DNA from: Seiridium cupressi
Taxonomy: Eukaryota; Ascomycota; Sordariomycetes; Amphisphaeriales; Sporocadaceae
DNA length: 64,000 nucleotides
Direction of reading: 5' to 3'
NCBI GenBank assembly: GCA_036674765.1
Contig: JARVKI010000069.1
Location: 124,001 to 188,000 of the forward strand
A model generated the notes under the pieces. The model was not told the DNA's origin and ran no database searches. It saw only the letters and a program-made list of their open reading frames with translations. A program made the position numbers and the translations under genes. Below, in pieces: positions 12,402 through 22,807 of this stretch; positions within the stretch are counted from its first letter, which is position 1; the number at the start of each line of letters is the position of its first letter.

Positions 12402-12860
12402 AGTAGCACGAGGTAGCCAACAAGATTGGAAAGGGAAGGATTGGGCTATTACGACGGGGCATTTGCATAACGGGAAGTTGGGGCCTTGAAGGTTTAACGA
12501 CACCTCCGTGAATATGGGAACTTTGCATGCAAACGAGATGATGACGACATCTGACGACAATTTCTAATGACCGAATGAACGAGTAGCGTAATTGGGTTGT
12601 AGATAAGTCAATTGGAAGTTTTGAAGCACCCAAAGCTCACACCTACGATGCGTTGGTTCCTTGATGCGCCGACTCCCGATGACCGTACAATTGTACCGTC
12701 CAGCCGGCACCGAACATGACGTGATCCCGGGCGCTGGAGCTAGTTGCAGCTGCCCCGCCAAAATATTTCTAGTCGAAGCCTCACTCCCCGTCAATCGCTT
12801 CTTGCAGCGTCGCTTGGCTTCCCACCCGCCGATTCTTCTTCACGGAACTCAGAGACAGCA
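12402..12860. other. intergenic region upstream of cysB
   Basis: Contains the 3' UTR of the RING gene and the cysB promoter. No gene recognised. Confidence 0.5.
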
Positions 12861-14102
12861 ATGGCGTCACCAGCAGTACTTCGTCAGGGCGTACGGCGCT
12901 TCGCGACCTCGGCAGCACGCCGCGCAGTCGCTCCCGCCGCAGCCAAGGACCCGAGCTCGCACACCATTGCCGTGTCGAGAGCGCAGAGCGTCGCGAAGGG
13001 CTTGACGGGTGGTATGTCCTCTCGCCCCTTCTCTCTTGGACGAACTACTGCAAGCTCCGAGTATGTCTAACGTGCCAGTACAACAGCGATCGGCAACACG
13101 CCCCTGATCCGCCTCAACAAGCTCTCCGAACAGACCAAGTGCGAGGTCCTGGGCAAGGCCGAGTTCATGAACCCGGGCGGCTCCATCAAGGACCGCGCAG
13201 CGCTGTACGTGGTCCTCGACGCCGAGGAGCGCGGCCAGCTGCGACCCGGCGGCACCGTGGTCGAGGGCACCGCGGGCAATACGGGCATCGGCCTGGCGCA
13301 CGTGTGCCGGTCCAAGGGCTACCGGCTGGTCATCTACATGCCCAACACGCAGTCGCAGGGCAAGGTTGACCTGCTCCGGCTGCTGGGCGCCGAGGTCTAC
13401 CCCGTCCCCGCCGTGGCCTTCGATAACCCCGAGAACTACAACCACCAGGCCCGCCGCCACGCCGAGAGGCTGGTCAGGGAGCAGGGCGAGGGCGCGAGCG
13501 TCTGGACCAACCAGTTCGACAACACGGCGAACCGCCGGGCGCACATTGAGACCACCGGCCCGGAGATCTGGGAGCAGACGAACGGCAAGGTCGATGCCTT
13601 CACTTGCGCCACGGGCACGGCCGGCACGCTCGCCGGCGTCACGCGATACCTGAAGGACGTCAGCGGTGGAAAGGTCAAGAGCTTCCTCGCGGATCCGCCC
13701 GGCTCGGTGCTGCATTCGTACATCCAGTCCGGCGGCAAGCTGTCCGAACGCTCCGGGGGCTCGATCACTGAGGGTATTGGCCAAGGACGAGTCACGGACA
13801 ACCTGGCTCCCGATATCGCAGAGCTGGACGGCAGCGTGCACATCAGTGACGAGAAGACCATCGAGATGGTCTACCGGTGTCTGGATGAGGAGGGTCTGTA
13901 CCTGGGTGCCAGCAGCGCTCTGAACGTTGTGGCGGCCAAGGAGGTCGCGGAGATCATGGGCCCGGGACACACGGTCGTGACGGCTCTGTGTGATGGTGCT
14001 TACCGATATGCCGACCGCCTGTTTAGCAAGAAGTGGCTGGAGAGCAAGAAACTGTTGGACTCGATTCCGGAGAACCTGAAGAGATACATCGTCTTGCCTT
14101 GA
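12861..14102 (+). CDS. cysB: mitochondrial cysteine synthase (O-acetylserine sulfhydrylase)
   Basis: PLP-dependent fold type II enzyme that makes cysteine from O-acetylserine and sulfide. Exons 12861-13011 and 13087-14102 give 388 aa. The N-terminus ([20 protein letters not shown]) is a mitochondrial presequence. The PLP lysine is Lys85 in [11 protein letters not shown]; the substrate-binding loop is IGNTPLIRL, followed by [19 protein letters not shown], and [14 protein letters not shown] lies further on. The NPGGSIKDR form, together with NTQSQGK and QARRHAERL, matches the filamentous-fungal CysB group rather than bacterial CysK (NPLGSVKDR). The donor GGTG|GTATGT and the acceptor CAACAG|CG restore TGAIGNTPL. 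The first about 600 nt of exon 2 look clearly richer in G and C at third positions than the neighbouring genes. It converges on the next gene, with 181 bp between the stops. Confidence 0.92.
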
Positions 14103-14283
14103 TAGAGTGCGGCATGTAGGGCTAGCTGTTTCCCCTTTCGGCCGTGTACATCTTGAACCAGCGATCCAATAGAGCCTGTATATAGAGTAAAATGTACAAC
14201 GTGGTATTACACATGCCTTTACCCCTAACTTTGGGGGTTGCCCATCTATATTGTACAGTATCCCATTAATACTGCCCAGGGAT

Positions 14284-15509
14284 CTATGCATCCTCGCCAC
14301 CAAAGAACTTCTCCTGCACAATGCTGCTCCTTCTATTGCGTCCGTTCTTGACGCCGCCGTCAATGGCGCCCGTGATCTCGCTCTGTAAAGCCTCGGCACG
14401 CGCCTGCAATTCCGCGGCTAGTCCAGGCTCTGTGACGACCTGCGAGGCCAGCTTCAAGCCGTGCAGCAACGGACTCGTCAGTGCGACAAACTTGTTTGGC
14501 TCCAGAAGGTATCGCATCTGATACTTGTCCACGTAACTCCGCAGCGAGTGCAGTTTCTTCAACCCCTGACCGGCAGGCCATAGCTTCACTATTGTGCTGG
14601 CGAGCTTGTTGGCCTTGGCCACCAGTTTTTCATCACTGGCTCCGCTCTTGACTACCAAGGCCGCGACAAGATGCAGCGGCGCCATGAGGACCTGGGGATC
14701 GCGGCTCAGGGGCAAGTAACCCTCGGACTTTGCCAAGGGCGCATGCGCCTTGTCTTCCGTCATCTCGACCACGACCTCGGCCCACCGCAGCGCCTGCTCC
14801 GTCTGGGACTTGTTCCATCCCGACTCCAGTGCGCTCATCTGGATGAAGTGCAGCACCTCGTTCACCTTCTCGCTTGTGTTCAGCTTGAACCCCGTCTTTT
14901 TGCACCCCCTCGCCAATTCGACCAGCTCGAATGTCCGGCCCTTGGAGCCCACGATGCGCAGGACCTTGGTGTAGAAGTCATCGTCCATTCTGCGGCCCGT
15001 TTTGTATATGCCCTCTAGCAGCGGCCTCAGGTTCTTGAAGTCCTCGTCGCTCTCTCCGTCGAACTTCTCAATGGCATCCACTACGGCTTTCCGGGTGTTG
15101 GGGATCTCGCCCGAGAGTGGGTTCATGTAGCGGAACTTGAAGATCTCACCGTCGATCTCGATGGTGATGGGGTCGGCCTGCAGCTTCTTGGCCCATTTCG
15201 GGCTGAGGATCTTCTTGCGCTGGGCGAGGGTCAGGTAGGAGGGCAGGATGATCTTCTCGCGGATGGTGGAGAGGGTGGTGTCGAGCTCCGGCGAGGAGGT
15301 GGGTGTGAAATGTGTGATTTGCGTTGCTACGGCCCGAGGATTAGTATATGAACTGTGGTTCCAAGTGAGGCCAAGGGCCATGTCCGCGTACCGTTCCTGT
15401 GAGCTGTCGAGCTAAAGCTCCGTGATGCATGCTGTGGTATCCTCCGGGCGGCGACCTCGAATGCGCCATTGCCTGCGCCAATGACGCCGAGGACCGTTCT
15501 CCTCGACAT
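14284..15509 (-). CDS. conserved fungal protein of unknown function, probably mitochondrial
   Basis: I do not recognise the family. Exons 15509-15392 and 15326-14284 give 386 aa. The first exon encodes about 40 residues with Arg, Ser and Ala and almost no acids (VAARRIPQHASRSFSSTAHR), a strong mitochondrial presequence. The mature part is largely helical and basic, with LPSYLTLAQRKKILSPKW near its start, then an ITIEIDGEIFKFRYMNP stretch, and a C-terminal half made of successive amphipathic helices, as in helical-repeat or ribosome-associated proteins. The donor AACG|GTACGC and the acceptor CCGTAG|CA restore RNATQITHF. It is divergent from the bL19m gene across 308 bp, which suggests joint expression and perhaps a role in mitochondrial translation; that role is inference only. 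Confidence 0.8.
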
Positions 15510-15817
15510 GTTCGTGGTATGCGATGTTCTGGTTGAACTGGTCGGTCCAATCGTATCCCTCACAGTGAGTGTTGTCGTGCTGTCGCCGTCGCAGGTAGCC
15601 CAGTCGGACCCTTGTGCTCCAGAAGCTTTTTAGGTGCCAGTCGCGCCCGGCCGGCAGCAGGGGTGGGCGACCCGCGTTTCCTGGCATTTGGCGGCCCGGA
15701 ACAACTTTTTGCTTTAGCTTGCAGCTCCAGACAATTTCAAGATAGCTTCACGCCCGCCAACGACATCCGCGAGCCGTCCAAAAACTCCATATCGGCGCGC
15801 GTGAGTAGCCTCTCAAG
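15510..15817. promoter_or_regulatory. divergent (bidirectional) promoter region
   Basis: 308 bp lie between the start codons of the unknown mitochondrial protein (minus) and bL19m (plus). With both leaders inside it, the two genes almost certainly share upstream control sequence. No specific operator was identified. Confidence 0.6.
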
Positions 15818-16623
15818 ATGAACTGTTCAGCGGTCAGGCGGCCCCTCGGGCCCGTCAAGACGCTCCTGCGCCAGAGCCGCCAGCACAGAGTCTTGTTCCA
15901 GCGCTCAATGGCTACCGAGACCACGCCTACATCGACCGACGCCGCTGTAGGCTCAATACCGCCCATCGGCATTGCGACGAGGAAACCACAAAAACTTCGT
16001 ACGTCGGCGTGTTCATTTTGAGCTTGCCTGGTTGAGTGAGAATAGCTATACTGACCGGCCCAATAGATATCATCCCTTCCAACAACCCTGCCAAGCCTAT
16101 CAGGACAGCCTTCGCCGTCTACGCTCCCCCGACCTCGATCCGCGAAGCACACCCTTCGCCATTACTCTCATACCACGCACAACAGGTGCGCCGTCTAGAC
16201 CGTACCGGTGCGCGTACCGCTCTTTTCAGCAAGCGCAATCCCGATGCCGCCAAGGTAGGCGACGTCCTACAGGTCTCTACAAACAGAGGCGAACCCTTCG
16301 CCGGTGTTTGCCTGGCAATCAGGCGTGCGGGCGTTGACACGGCCATCTTGCTGCGTAACACGCTGTTCAAGACGGGTACGGAGATGTGGTACAAGATCTA
16401 CTCGCCAAGCGTACAGGGAATAGAGATCATCTGGAGAAGACCCAAGAGGGCGCGCCGTGCCAAGCTGACCTTCATGAGGCAGCCCAGGCACGATATGGGC
16501 AACGTAGAGCATTTGGTCGATGCCTGGCGAAAGGCGAGGAATGTGTTTAGCAGCAAGGGTGGACAGAAAGGAGGGCAGAAGAGGGGTGGCGCAAGGCAGA
16601 GTCAGGGCCGCGGTAAGAGGTAA
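15818..16623 (+). CDS. img1: mitochondrial large ribosomal subunit protein bL19m
   Basis: Structural protein of the mitochondrial 54S/large ribosomal subunit, homologous to bacterial L19 and yeast Img1. Exons 15818-15998 and 16067-16623 give 245 aa. The N-terminus (RRPLGPVKTLLRQSRQHRVLF) is a basic mitochondrial presequence. The L19 core spans about residues 100-210: KVGDVLQVSTNRGEPFAGV, then CLAIRRAGVDTAILLRN and a VQGIEIIWRRP segment. The C-terminal tail is Gly, Gln, Lys and Arg rich (KGGQKGGQKRGG), as in fungal homologues. The donor CTTC|GTACGT and the acceptor CAATAG|AT restore KLHIIPSNN. Identification is strong. Confidence 0.9.
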
Positions 16624-17628
16624 ACAAAGAAACACCGACTGTGTCAAGATCGACTTGTGTCCAAAACCTGGGTAAGAGCCTGAGATGGGCCTTGAGGTGG
16701 AACGTTATTGCTTCCCTTCTAGGAGAGACACAATAATTGCCATGTAGCATATACAGTGTATACAATTGTACTATATATGAGCTCCTCATACCAGTGCTCC
16801 CTTCGAGGAGGCAACAGACCCTAGAAAAAGCCACGCTCTGCACCCGGGCTTGTAAGACAAGCGTGAAATGTTCATATGGCGAAGGGTTGAAACGAAGCTG
16901 GGAAGCATATGGGCGGTACTCGCAAGTGGTCCAGTTCAAGAGAATTATAAGCTGTTTTCAGGTCCACTACAAACGCCTGGCTATGCTGAATATGGTATTT
17001 CAATACCAATGATCCCACTTTTGATTCTTCTTTTTCTTCCCCCCTGAAAGAACTAGCTCACAACAGCCATCTTCCGTGGCATCGATTTGCTGCTCTGCTA
17101 CACGAATAACCTAAATTTTCTTGAACAGCCTCGGTAGTACTCCAGACACGTTTCGTGTCACAGGCATGGCCAAAATGTGAGCTGAAGTAACCTAGCCCCC
17201 TTTGCCCTACAAAGGGGATGGATGTGGCTTCCTCTGGAATACAACTGATATGGATGCATACTCGGCCAAGGGCTTGATAAGACTGACCTGCTTCTTCCCT
17301 AGGAGCCTTGAGCCGCTCATTCGCTGGAGCAGTGCTGTGTGTCTAAGTCATAGAGGCATCAGTATACATCCGAGATGTTAGTGCCAATCAGTAGGGCATC
17401 GAAAGCGATAGGATATTTCCAAAATCCTGACAGAATAGGCCAATATACTTGCAGCCGGTGGTTTCATTCGAGTCCAGACCACTCATCCCTTCCGATTGCA
17501 AGGGCTGTCGTCTCTGGAGAAGGATGACCCAGATACTCAACTGCGCCTTGTGTATATTCCAGGGGCCAACGTGCAGGGCAGCCGATCCTGCCGCTCGATA
17601 CATCAATCAAACTGCAAGATATTCCAAA
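16624..17628. other. intergenic region between convergent genes
   Basis: Contains the 3' UTRs of img1 (plus) and swd2 (minus). No gene recognised in about 1 kb. Open frames here are short and show no family features. Confidence 0.5.
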
Positions 17629-19130
17629 TTAGGCGTGCGGATCTGGCAGCCAGAACACCAATTCTTGGTCTGCAGTGGCGATGAAGTTGAACCGGGGGCT
17701 GAAGGCGACTACGGATGCTGGCTTTTCGCTGTCAATGATGTGCACGGGTTCCAAGGTCTTGTCTTCATCCACCTGACCGAGCGTGTCCCACATGAGAAGT
17801 TTGTTGTTTGCTCCTCCGCCAACGACGTAGCGACCATCCGGGCTGAAACCACAGTCGCCGCTGCCCTCGACATTACTCGAGCCACCCGATGACGCGCCGT
17901 TCATGCTAGGTTCCTCGCCTGCCGCCAGTCTCCGAGTACCGCCATTTGGCTTGTGTAAATATGCCCTCAGAGTGCCCTCAAAGGCGTCAATGAGAAAATG
18001 GCCATTCCCTTTGGTGCCCAGTAAGAGATTCTTGCCATCATTGGAGAACTCCAATTTCGTCCATCCCTTCAACACATAGGCTGCATCTGCGAATACGCAC
18101 GTCTCGCCAATGTCAAATGTACTGAAGGGAGCCTTGTCAAAGTTTCGCTGGTCGTAGAGCAGAATCTGGCCGCTGTTAGGTGAGCCAATCGCAAAGATCT
18201 GACCGCTGGGATCGTAGGCCGAGAGATATGGAGTATTGAGAGTCAATATCCCTGTCGCATTCTTGGTGCTGGCGTTCCACAACCGAACGGTATTGTCCTT
18301 GCTGCAAGATATGAAGTCATCATGTCCCGGGTGCATGGCAAGAGAAGTCACTGCTGCTTCGTGCCCTTCAAAGTACCGTATGAAGGCGTTGTCGTGCGTT
18401 GTTAGGTACCGTATTGCGTCTGCCATTCCATCAGTACGAGCTTGTCGAGGGTGAGATATCCAATTGACGTACCGTTCACCTTTGTACTGGCGTAAACCAC
18501 GCTAGAGCTTGTGTGTGTGAACTTGGCAAGCTTGACTCCATACTTCTTGCTCAGCAGCTGCTTGTCGTGCCTGCCCTCACGGACCTTGTAGATCTGGATC
18601 GTATCGTCACTCTCAGAAGTCATGAGGAGCTCGCCGGGGTCATCGTAGTCGAGGCTGAGGATATATGGTTGCGGTCGGCCATCCTTGATGTCATCGCGCC
18701 TGAAAAGCTGTTCATTATTAGAAGCTGTGACGATGGGGTCCCCGTCCCTCAAAATCTGGGGAGTCGCAGGCACAAAGGCAGGAGGTTTGAGGGGGAAGTC
18801 ATCCAAGGGAAGCGGAGTAAGGATGCTTTTGAGAGGAGGACTCTCCTTCGGAAGGGGATGCAGCACACTAGCTGCAGTGATGAAGTACGTCTTTGTGGGC
18901 GGTGTCTTTTGGGAGGATCGCAGGCCTTGCTGCGATTGGGTGTTTCCCTGCGTTCTGATACGAGGGCGTTGCGGTACCTTTGTGGGTCTGAAACTCGATA
19001 TCACTTCTGTCACAGTAGATGTGTTCGGTAGGTTGTTGCCCAGCGTGCGTATTATGTTTAGTGAGGTCGAGGGCGTGCCGTTGGCGGGTGATGACTCGGG
19101 GCCATCTAGGTCCATCGGTGTGGACGCCAT
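17629..19130 (-). CDS. swd2: Swd2/WDR82 WD40 subunit of COMPASS and CPF
   Basis: A WD40 propeller shared by the COMPASS H3K4 methyltransferase and the cleavage/polyadenylation factor, acting on transcribed chromatin. I model three exons: 19130-18978, 18707-18473 and 18419-17629, giving 392 aa. The second intron is clear (AACG|GTACGT ... GGCAG). The first is 270 nt with a GTACCG donor, a TCTAAT branch and an ACAG acceptor. It restores SSFRPTKLFRRDDIKDG, matching the SFRxxKxFR start of WDR82. Without removal the frame stays open and gives a 482-aa protein with a Pro-rich insert that breaks this block. WD repeats follow: YSKKYG-type (LLSKKYGVKLAKFTH), then DAIRYLTTHDNAFIRYFEGH, the FISCSKDNTVRLWN stretch and ILLYDQRNFDKAPFSTF. 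The N-terminal 45 residues are a fungal extension. Confidence 0.9.
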
Positions 19131-20009
19131 CGTGCCGCTCGCGCAGGGCCTGTGAGGCCTGGTGAGGTGGTTTTATGAGAGGCAGCGGCAAAGGGTTGTC
19201 AATTGGCGCACTCAAAAGAACTTCGACGATGCGTACTGGCCCCAGGCGTCAAAGATAATGTTTGTTGAGGAAGTAAACAAACGTCGACGAGGCTCGAATT
19301 CAGCCTGGCTACTACCAAATTCCAAGGTGGGGTGAAGCTCAAATAAAGTGCAGGCGGGCAGGGACCCTGGCAGATCTCAACCAGTAGCACCTTTCCGAGA
19401 ATCCCATTGTACTTGGTGACATACAAGCTGAATTTTGCGTTGCAAATATGACAAGTCTGCCAAGTTTGTATAATCGACACATATATTAATATATATATAT
19501 ATACTTATATATATCAGTCAACACCGCTGATTGCTGAAGACAACAGTCTCCCATAATACTGGGGGCCTCCCGTACATGGCCAGCGTATTTTCCCGGGTAG
19601 TCCTGAGGTAGTGTAGCAAGAGCACAAACTATTAGGGTAGAACTGCTTGCAAATATCGATTCAAACGTCATATTGAAATGTAGAAAGTCCGTAGATACCC
19701 GATTGCTATATCTACAATCTACTCTTTCCACATGGGCTAGCTCGTTTTCTACTCTGCCAGTTTGAACATCCCCGCGAAATTGGGGAAAGGAGCTCCAAAC
19801 CCCACCAAACGTCACTCCCAATAGCGGCGAGCCAAAATTCATTGGACTCACCTCACTCCAGCAAACAGCCCGCTTTACCGGCACGCGATCAGACGGGGCC
19901 GCCTTCACCACACACTCAGCCCTGCGCAAGACTCAACTGTATGACCAGCTGAACAACTGCCTGGAGTTTCTTGTGCGGCACACATTGCTATTCAATCTAC
20001 CGGCCCATC
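19131..20009. other. divergent intergenic region swd2/srp21
   Basis: It separates divergently read swd2 and srp21 and contains an AT dinucleotide repeat at 19481-19514. No gene recognised. Specific control sites were not identified. Confidence 0.5.
19481..19514. repeat. AT-dinucleotide microsatellite
   Basis: About 34 bp of almost pure alternating A and T, interrupted by a TTAA and a CTT. Such a run is likely to vary in length between strains. Confidence 0.85.
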
Positions 20010-20498
20010 ATGCCCTACTACGACACGGCCGACGAGTGGCTGCGGCAGTCGCAACTGCTGCTCGAAGCACGCCCAACCACGACCAGAGTCATGACCAAAT
20101 ACTCGATACGGCCCGTGGAAGCGCCCCGGAAACCAAAGGCCGACGCTGACGCTGCTGCCTCTACGGAACCCAAGCCGCCCCGCGGCCGGCTGGTCCTCAA
20201 GACCTTTGACTCCAAGACGGGGACCACGCTCAAATACAAGACCAGCAAGGCCGCCGAGGTGTCGCGGCTGATCCTGAGCCTGGGGAAGCTGGGACGCCCC
20301 ATGGCCGGCTTGCCGGAACTCAAGGAGGACGTTGCCATGCTCGAGGCGCCCGAGAGTGGGACGGGAACGCCGGCCGCGGAGAGGGCAGAACCGGTCGCTG
20401 CGACGGGAGGTGCCAAGATGGCAAGTGGTGGGCAAGCGCAAGGACCGCAGGCTGGAGGAGGTGGCGGAAAGGGCAAGAAGAAGAAGGGGAAGCGATGA
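20010..20498 (+). CDS. srp21: signal recognition particle subunit SRP9/SRP21
   Basis: Fungal SRP21 is the counterpart of mammalian SRP9 and belongs to the Alu domain of the cytosolic signal recognition particle, which slows translation during ER targeting. Single exon, 162 aa. The start ATG at 20010 gives MPYYDTADEWLRQSQLL, the usual beginning of the fungal family; the open frame extends 13 codons upstream but that extension is not conserved. The SRP9 core continues with PTTTRVMTKYSI and LVLKTFDSKTGTTLKYKTSK, then EVSRLILSLGKLGRPMAG. The C-terminus is Gly-rich and ends in KGKKKKGKR, a basic RNA-binding tail. No intron is needed. Confidence 0.88.
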   Translation: MPYYDTADEWLRQSQLLLEARPTTTRVMTKYSIRPVEAPRKPKADADAAASTEPKPPRGRLVLKTFDSKTGTTLKYKTSKAAEVSRLILSLGKLGRPMAGLPELKEDVAMLEAPESGTGTPAAERAEPVAATGGAKMASGGQAQGPQAGGGGGKGKKKKGKR

Positions 20499-21374
20499 GT
20501 GACTGCCGGATTCATTCATATCAGACTAGGCTTCAGGGAGATCAGCGCATGGTCCTAATCTGGAATGAGGGACGGAGACCGAGGTCACCTTTCGATGTCT
20601 TCCGTGGTCGAATGAAGAGGGAAGGAAAAAGGAAAAGAAAAAGAAAGGACCTGGGAGAACGAGAGCGACTGCCATTCAAGCATCACGAGGCGTTCGGGAT
20701 TGGTGTGCATGTATTTGCAGCTGCTATGCATATGGCGAGGATCAGAGGCGAACTATTGCTCGATACTCATAGAACGCACTCCTAGATAAAGTGATGTTCT
20801 GTTTACGTGAAGCGGTCCCTTATCCGGGCTGATTCCCGTTGACAACAACTTTCGGAATATGCCAAACAGTGTCAGGGTCAGGATCGAAGCCCGAAGAAGG
20901 AACTGTTTTGAGGTTGCCTGTTATGAAATCAAAAGCGACATCACCGGATCAGAACCAACATGAAGAGTATTTAGTATATCATCTCTGTCAATTATCTTCT
21001 CATACAAAAGCACATATTCCATACGTGATCTCGTTTTCCACTCTCCGTGTTCCGTTAATTCCTGAATGCGCCGACCGTCCGCCCCTATTCCCTGGAGCCG
21101 GTCGAAGGAACCTATCATGAAACCCCTGAACGCCAATGTGACCGACATAAGACATGTGCTGGGTGTGACCAACTATAAACAAAGAATTCCACGGAGGAAG
21201 TGTGATACCAAAATGAAGCTGCACCGGATTGATCGTCAATCCTCTAATGCTATGCAGAGTAGGGATGGACAAAGTGAAGCACCTTGCTGACTATACACAA
21301 GAGTGATGTCTATCAGATGAGGTGAGGGTATCGAGCGTAAGGGAACAAAATGGGAATGACTAGCAACGATGCGC
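20499..21374. other. intergenic region between convergent genes
   Basis: Contains the 3' UTRs of srp21 and rnr2. A purine-rich stretch at about 20610-20660 (repeated GGAAAAAG-type units) lies in the srp21 downstream region. No gene recognised. Confidence 0.5.
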
Positions 21375-22807
21375 TTAGAAGTCATCATCGAAGCTGAAGT
21401 CACCACCATTGTCGTTCTCTTTCGGTGCCTCATCGGTTGGCTTCTTTGTGCTGTTCATGACACCAGCCTTCTGGTATTCACCGACGCGCTTCTCGAAGAA
21501 GTTGGTCTTGCCACCGAGAGAGATGTTCTCCATGAAGTCGAAGGGGTTGCTGGAGCGGTAGACCTTCTCGTTGCCCAGGGCGAGCAGAAGACGGTCGGCC
21601 ACGAACTCAATGTACTGCTTCATGAGGTCGGCGTTCATGCCAAGAAGAGCGCAAGGCAGAGCCTCGGTCAAGAACTCCTGCTCAATTCTGACAGCATCAA
21701 CAATGACTTCCTCCACCAGCTGCTTGCTGGGGCGGTGCTTGAGGTGAGAGAACAACAAGCAGGCAAAGTCGGTGTGGAGACCCTCATCACGAGAGATGAG
21801 CTCGTTGGAAAAGGTCAGACCAGGCATCAAGCCACGCTTCTTCAGCCAAAAGATGGAGGCAAAAGCACCGCTGAAGAAGATACCTTCCACAGCAGCAAAG
21901 GCAATGAGACGCTGAGCAAAGGTCGACTTCTTGTCAGCAATCCACTTCAGAGCCCAGTCGGCCTTCTTGCGAATAGCGGGAACTGGGAGACATGTTAGCT
22001 GTGGCAGCGCCAGGGGGGTAGGTGACAAGAGACTTACTGGTGTCAATAGCGTTGAACAGGTAGGTGCGCTGCGCAGGCTCCTTGATGTAGGTATCAATGA
22101 GGAGGGAGTATGTCTCGGAGTGGATGTTCTCCATCATGATCTGGAAACCGTAGAAGCATCGAGCCTCGGGGATCTGGACCTCTCCGCTGAAGCGCTCAAC
22201 CAGGTTCTCATTGACGATGCCATCAGAAGCGGCGAAGAAAGCCAGGATGTGCGAGACGAAGTATTTCTCATCGTCGTTAAGCTTGTTGTTCCAGTCGTGC
22301 AAGTCCTTGGACAAGTCGATCTCCTCAGCAGTCCAGAAGGATGCCTCGGCTTTCTTGTACATCTGCCAGATCTGGGGTAAGGGTCCATGTTAGCCATGTC
22401 GCGTACCAAAACCACTATACGCGTGAAAGACGCGTCGTAATCCACTAACCTCATGGTACTTGATGGGGAAGAGGACGAAGCGTTGCGGGTTCTCCTGCAA
22501 TAAGGGCTCATCGGCCTCCTCTTGCTTGATAGTAGGTGCCACTGCTTTCACGACCTCCTTGGATGCCTCAATGGTAGGCTTCTGTGTCTCAACCTCGACG
22601 GGGGCATCGGCATCAAAGGGCGCGTTCTCCTTGCCGGCGAAGTCGATCTTCTTAACGGGGGACTCCATCTTCAACGATTCGATGGCGGATGCAGCCTGCA
22701 AGAAACACGTGTTAGCCGTCGTGCTTTATCTTTGTCTGATACATAAGGGCGCGTCAAAGGACGTCGACGTCATGTACCTTCTTGGAGGGAGTGATCTCGG
22801 TTGCCAT
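21375..22807 (-). CDS. rnr2: ribonucleoside-diphosphate reductase small subunit (R2)
   Basis: Class Ia R2 subunit; it houses the di-iron centre and tyrosyl radical that drive reduction of NDPs to dNDPs. Four exons: 22807-22778, 22695-22450, 22371-22038 and 21982-21375, giving 405 aa. Using mouse R2 as guide, ligands are present at Asp142 ([11 protein letters not shown]), Glu173 and His176 ([12 protein letters not shown]), with radical Tyr180, then Glu in [10 protein letters not shown] and Glu/His in [10 protein letters not shown]. The C-terminus ends GDFSFDDDF, the peptide that docks on the large subunit. The first exon is only 10 codons ([10 protein letters not shown]). All introns have clean GT/AG ends (GTACAT, GTTAGT, GTAAGT). 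MluI-box-like elements lie upstream and in the second intron. Confidence 0.95.
22419..22435. promoter_or_regulatory. two MluI-box (ACGCGT) sites inside rnr2 intron 2
   Basis: Perfect ACGCGT at 22419-22424 and at 22430-22435, 11 bp apart and inside the 78-nt intron between exons 2 and 3. In yeasts ACGCGT is the MBF site that controls S-phase genes including ribonucleotide reductase. That these intronic copies bind a factor is inference. Confidence 0.4.

Noticed and set aside
17629..19130. Unspliced 482-aa reading of swd2 as the main product
   Set aside because: The 90-residue insert breaks the conserved start of the WD40 domain; kept only as a possible isoform.
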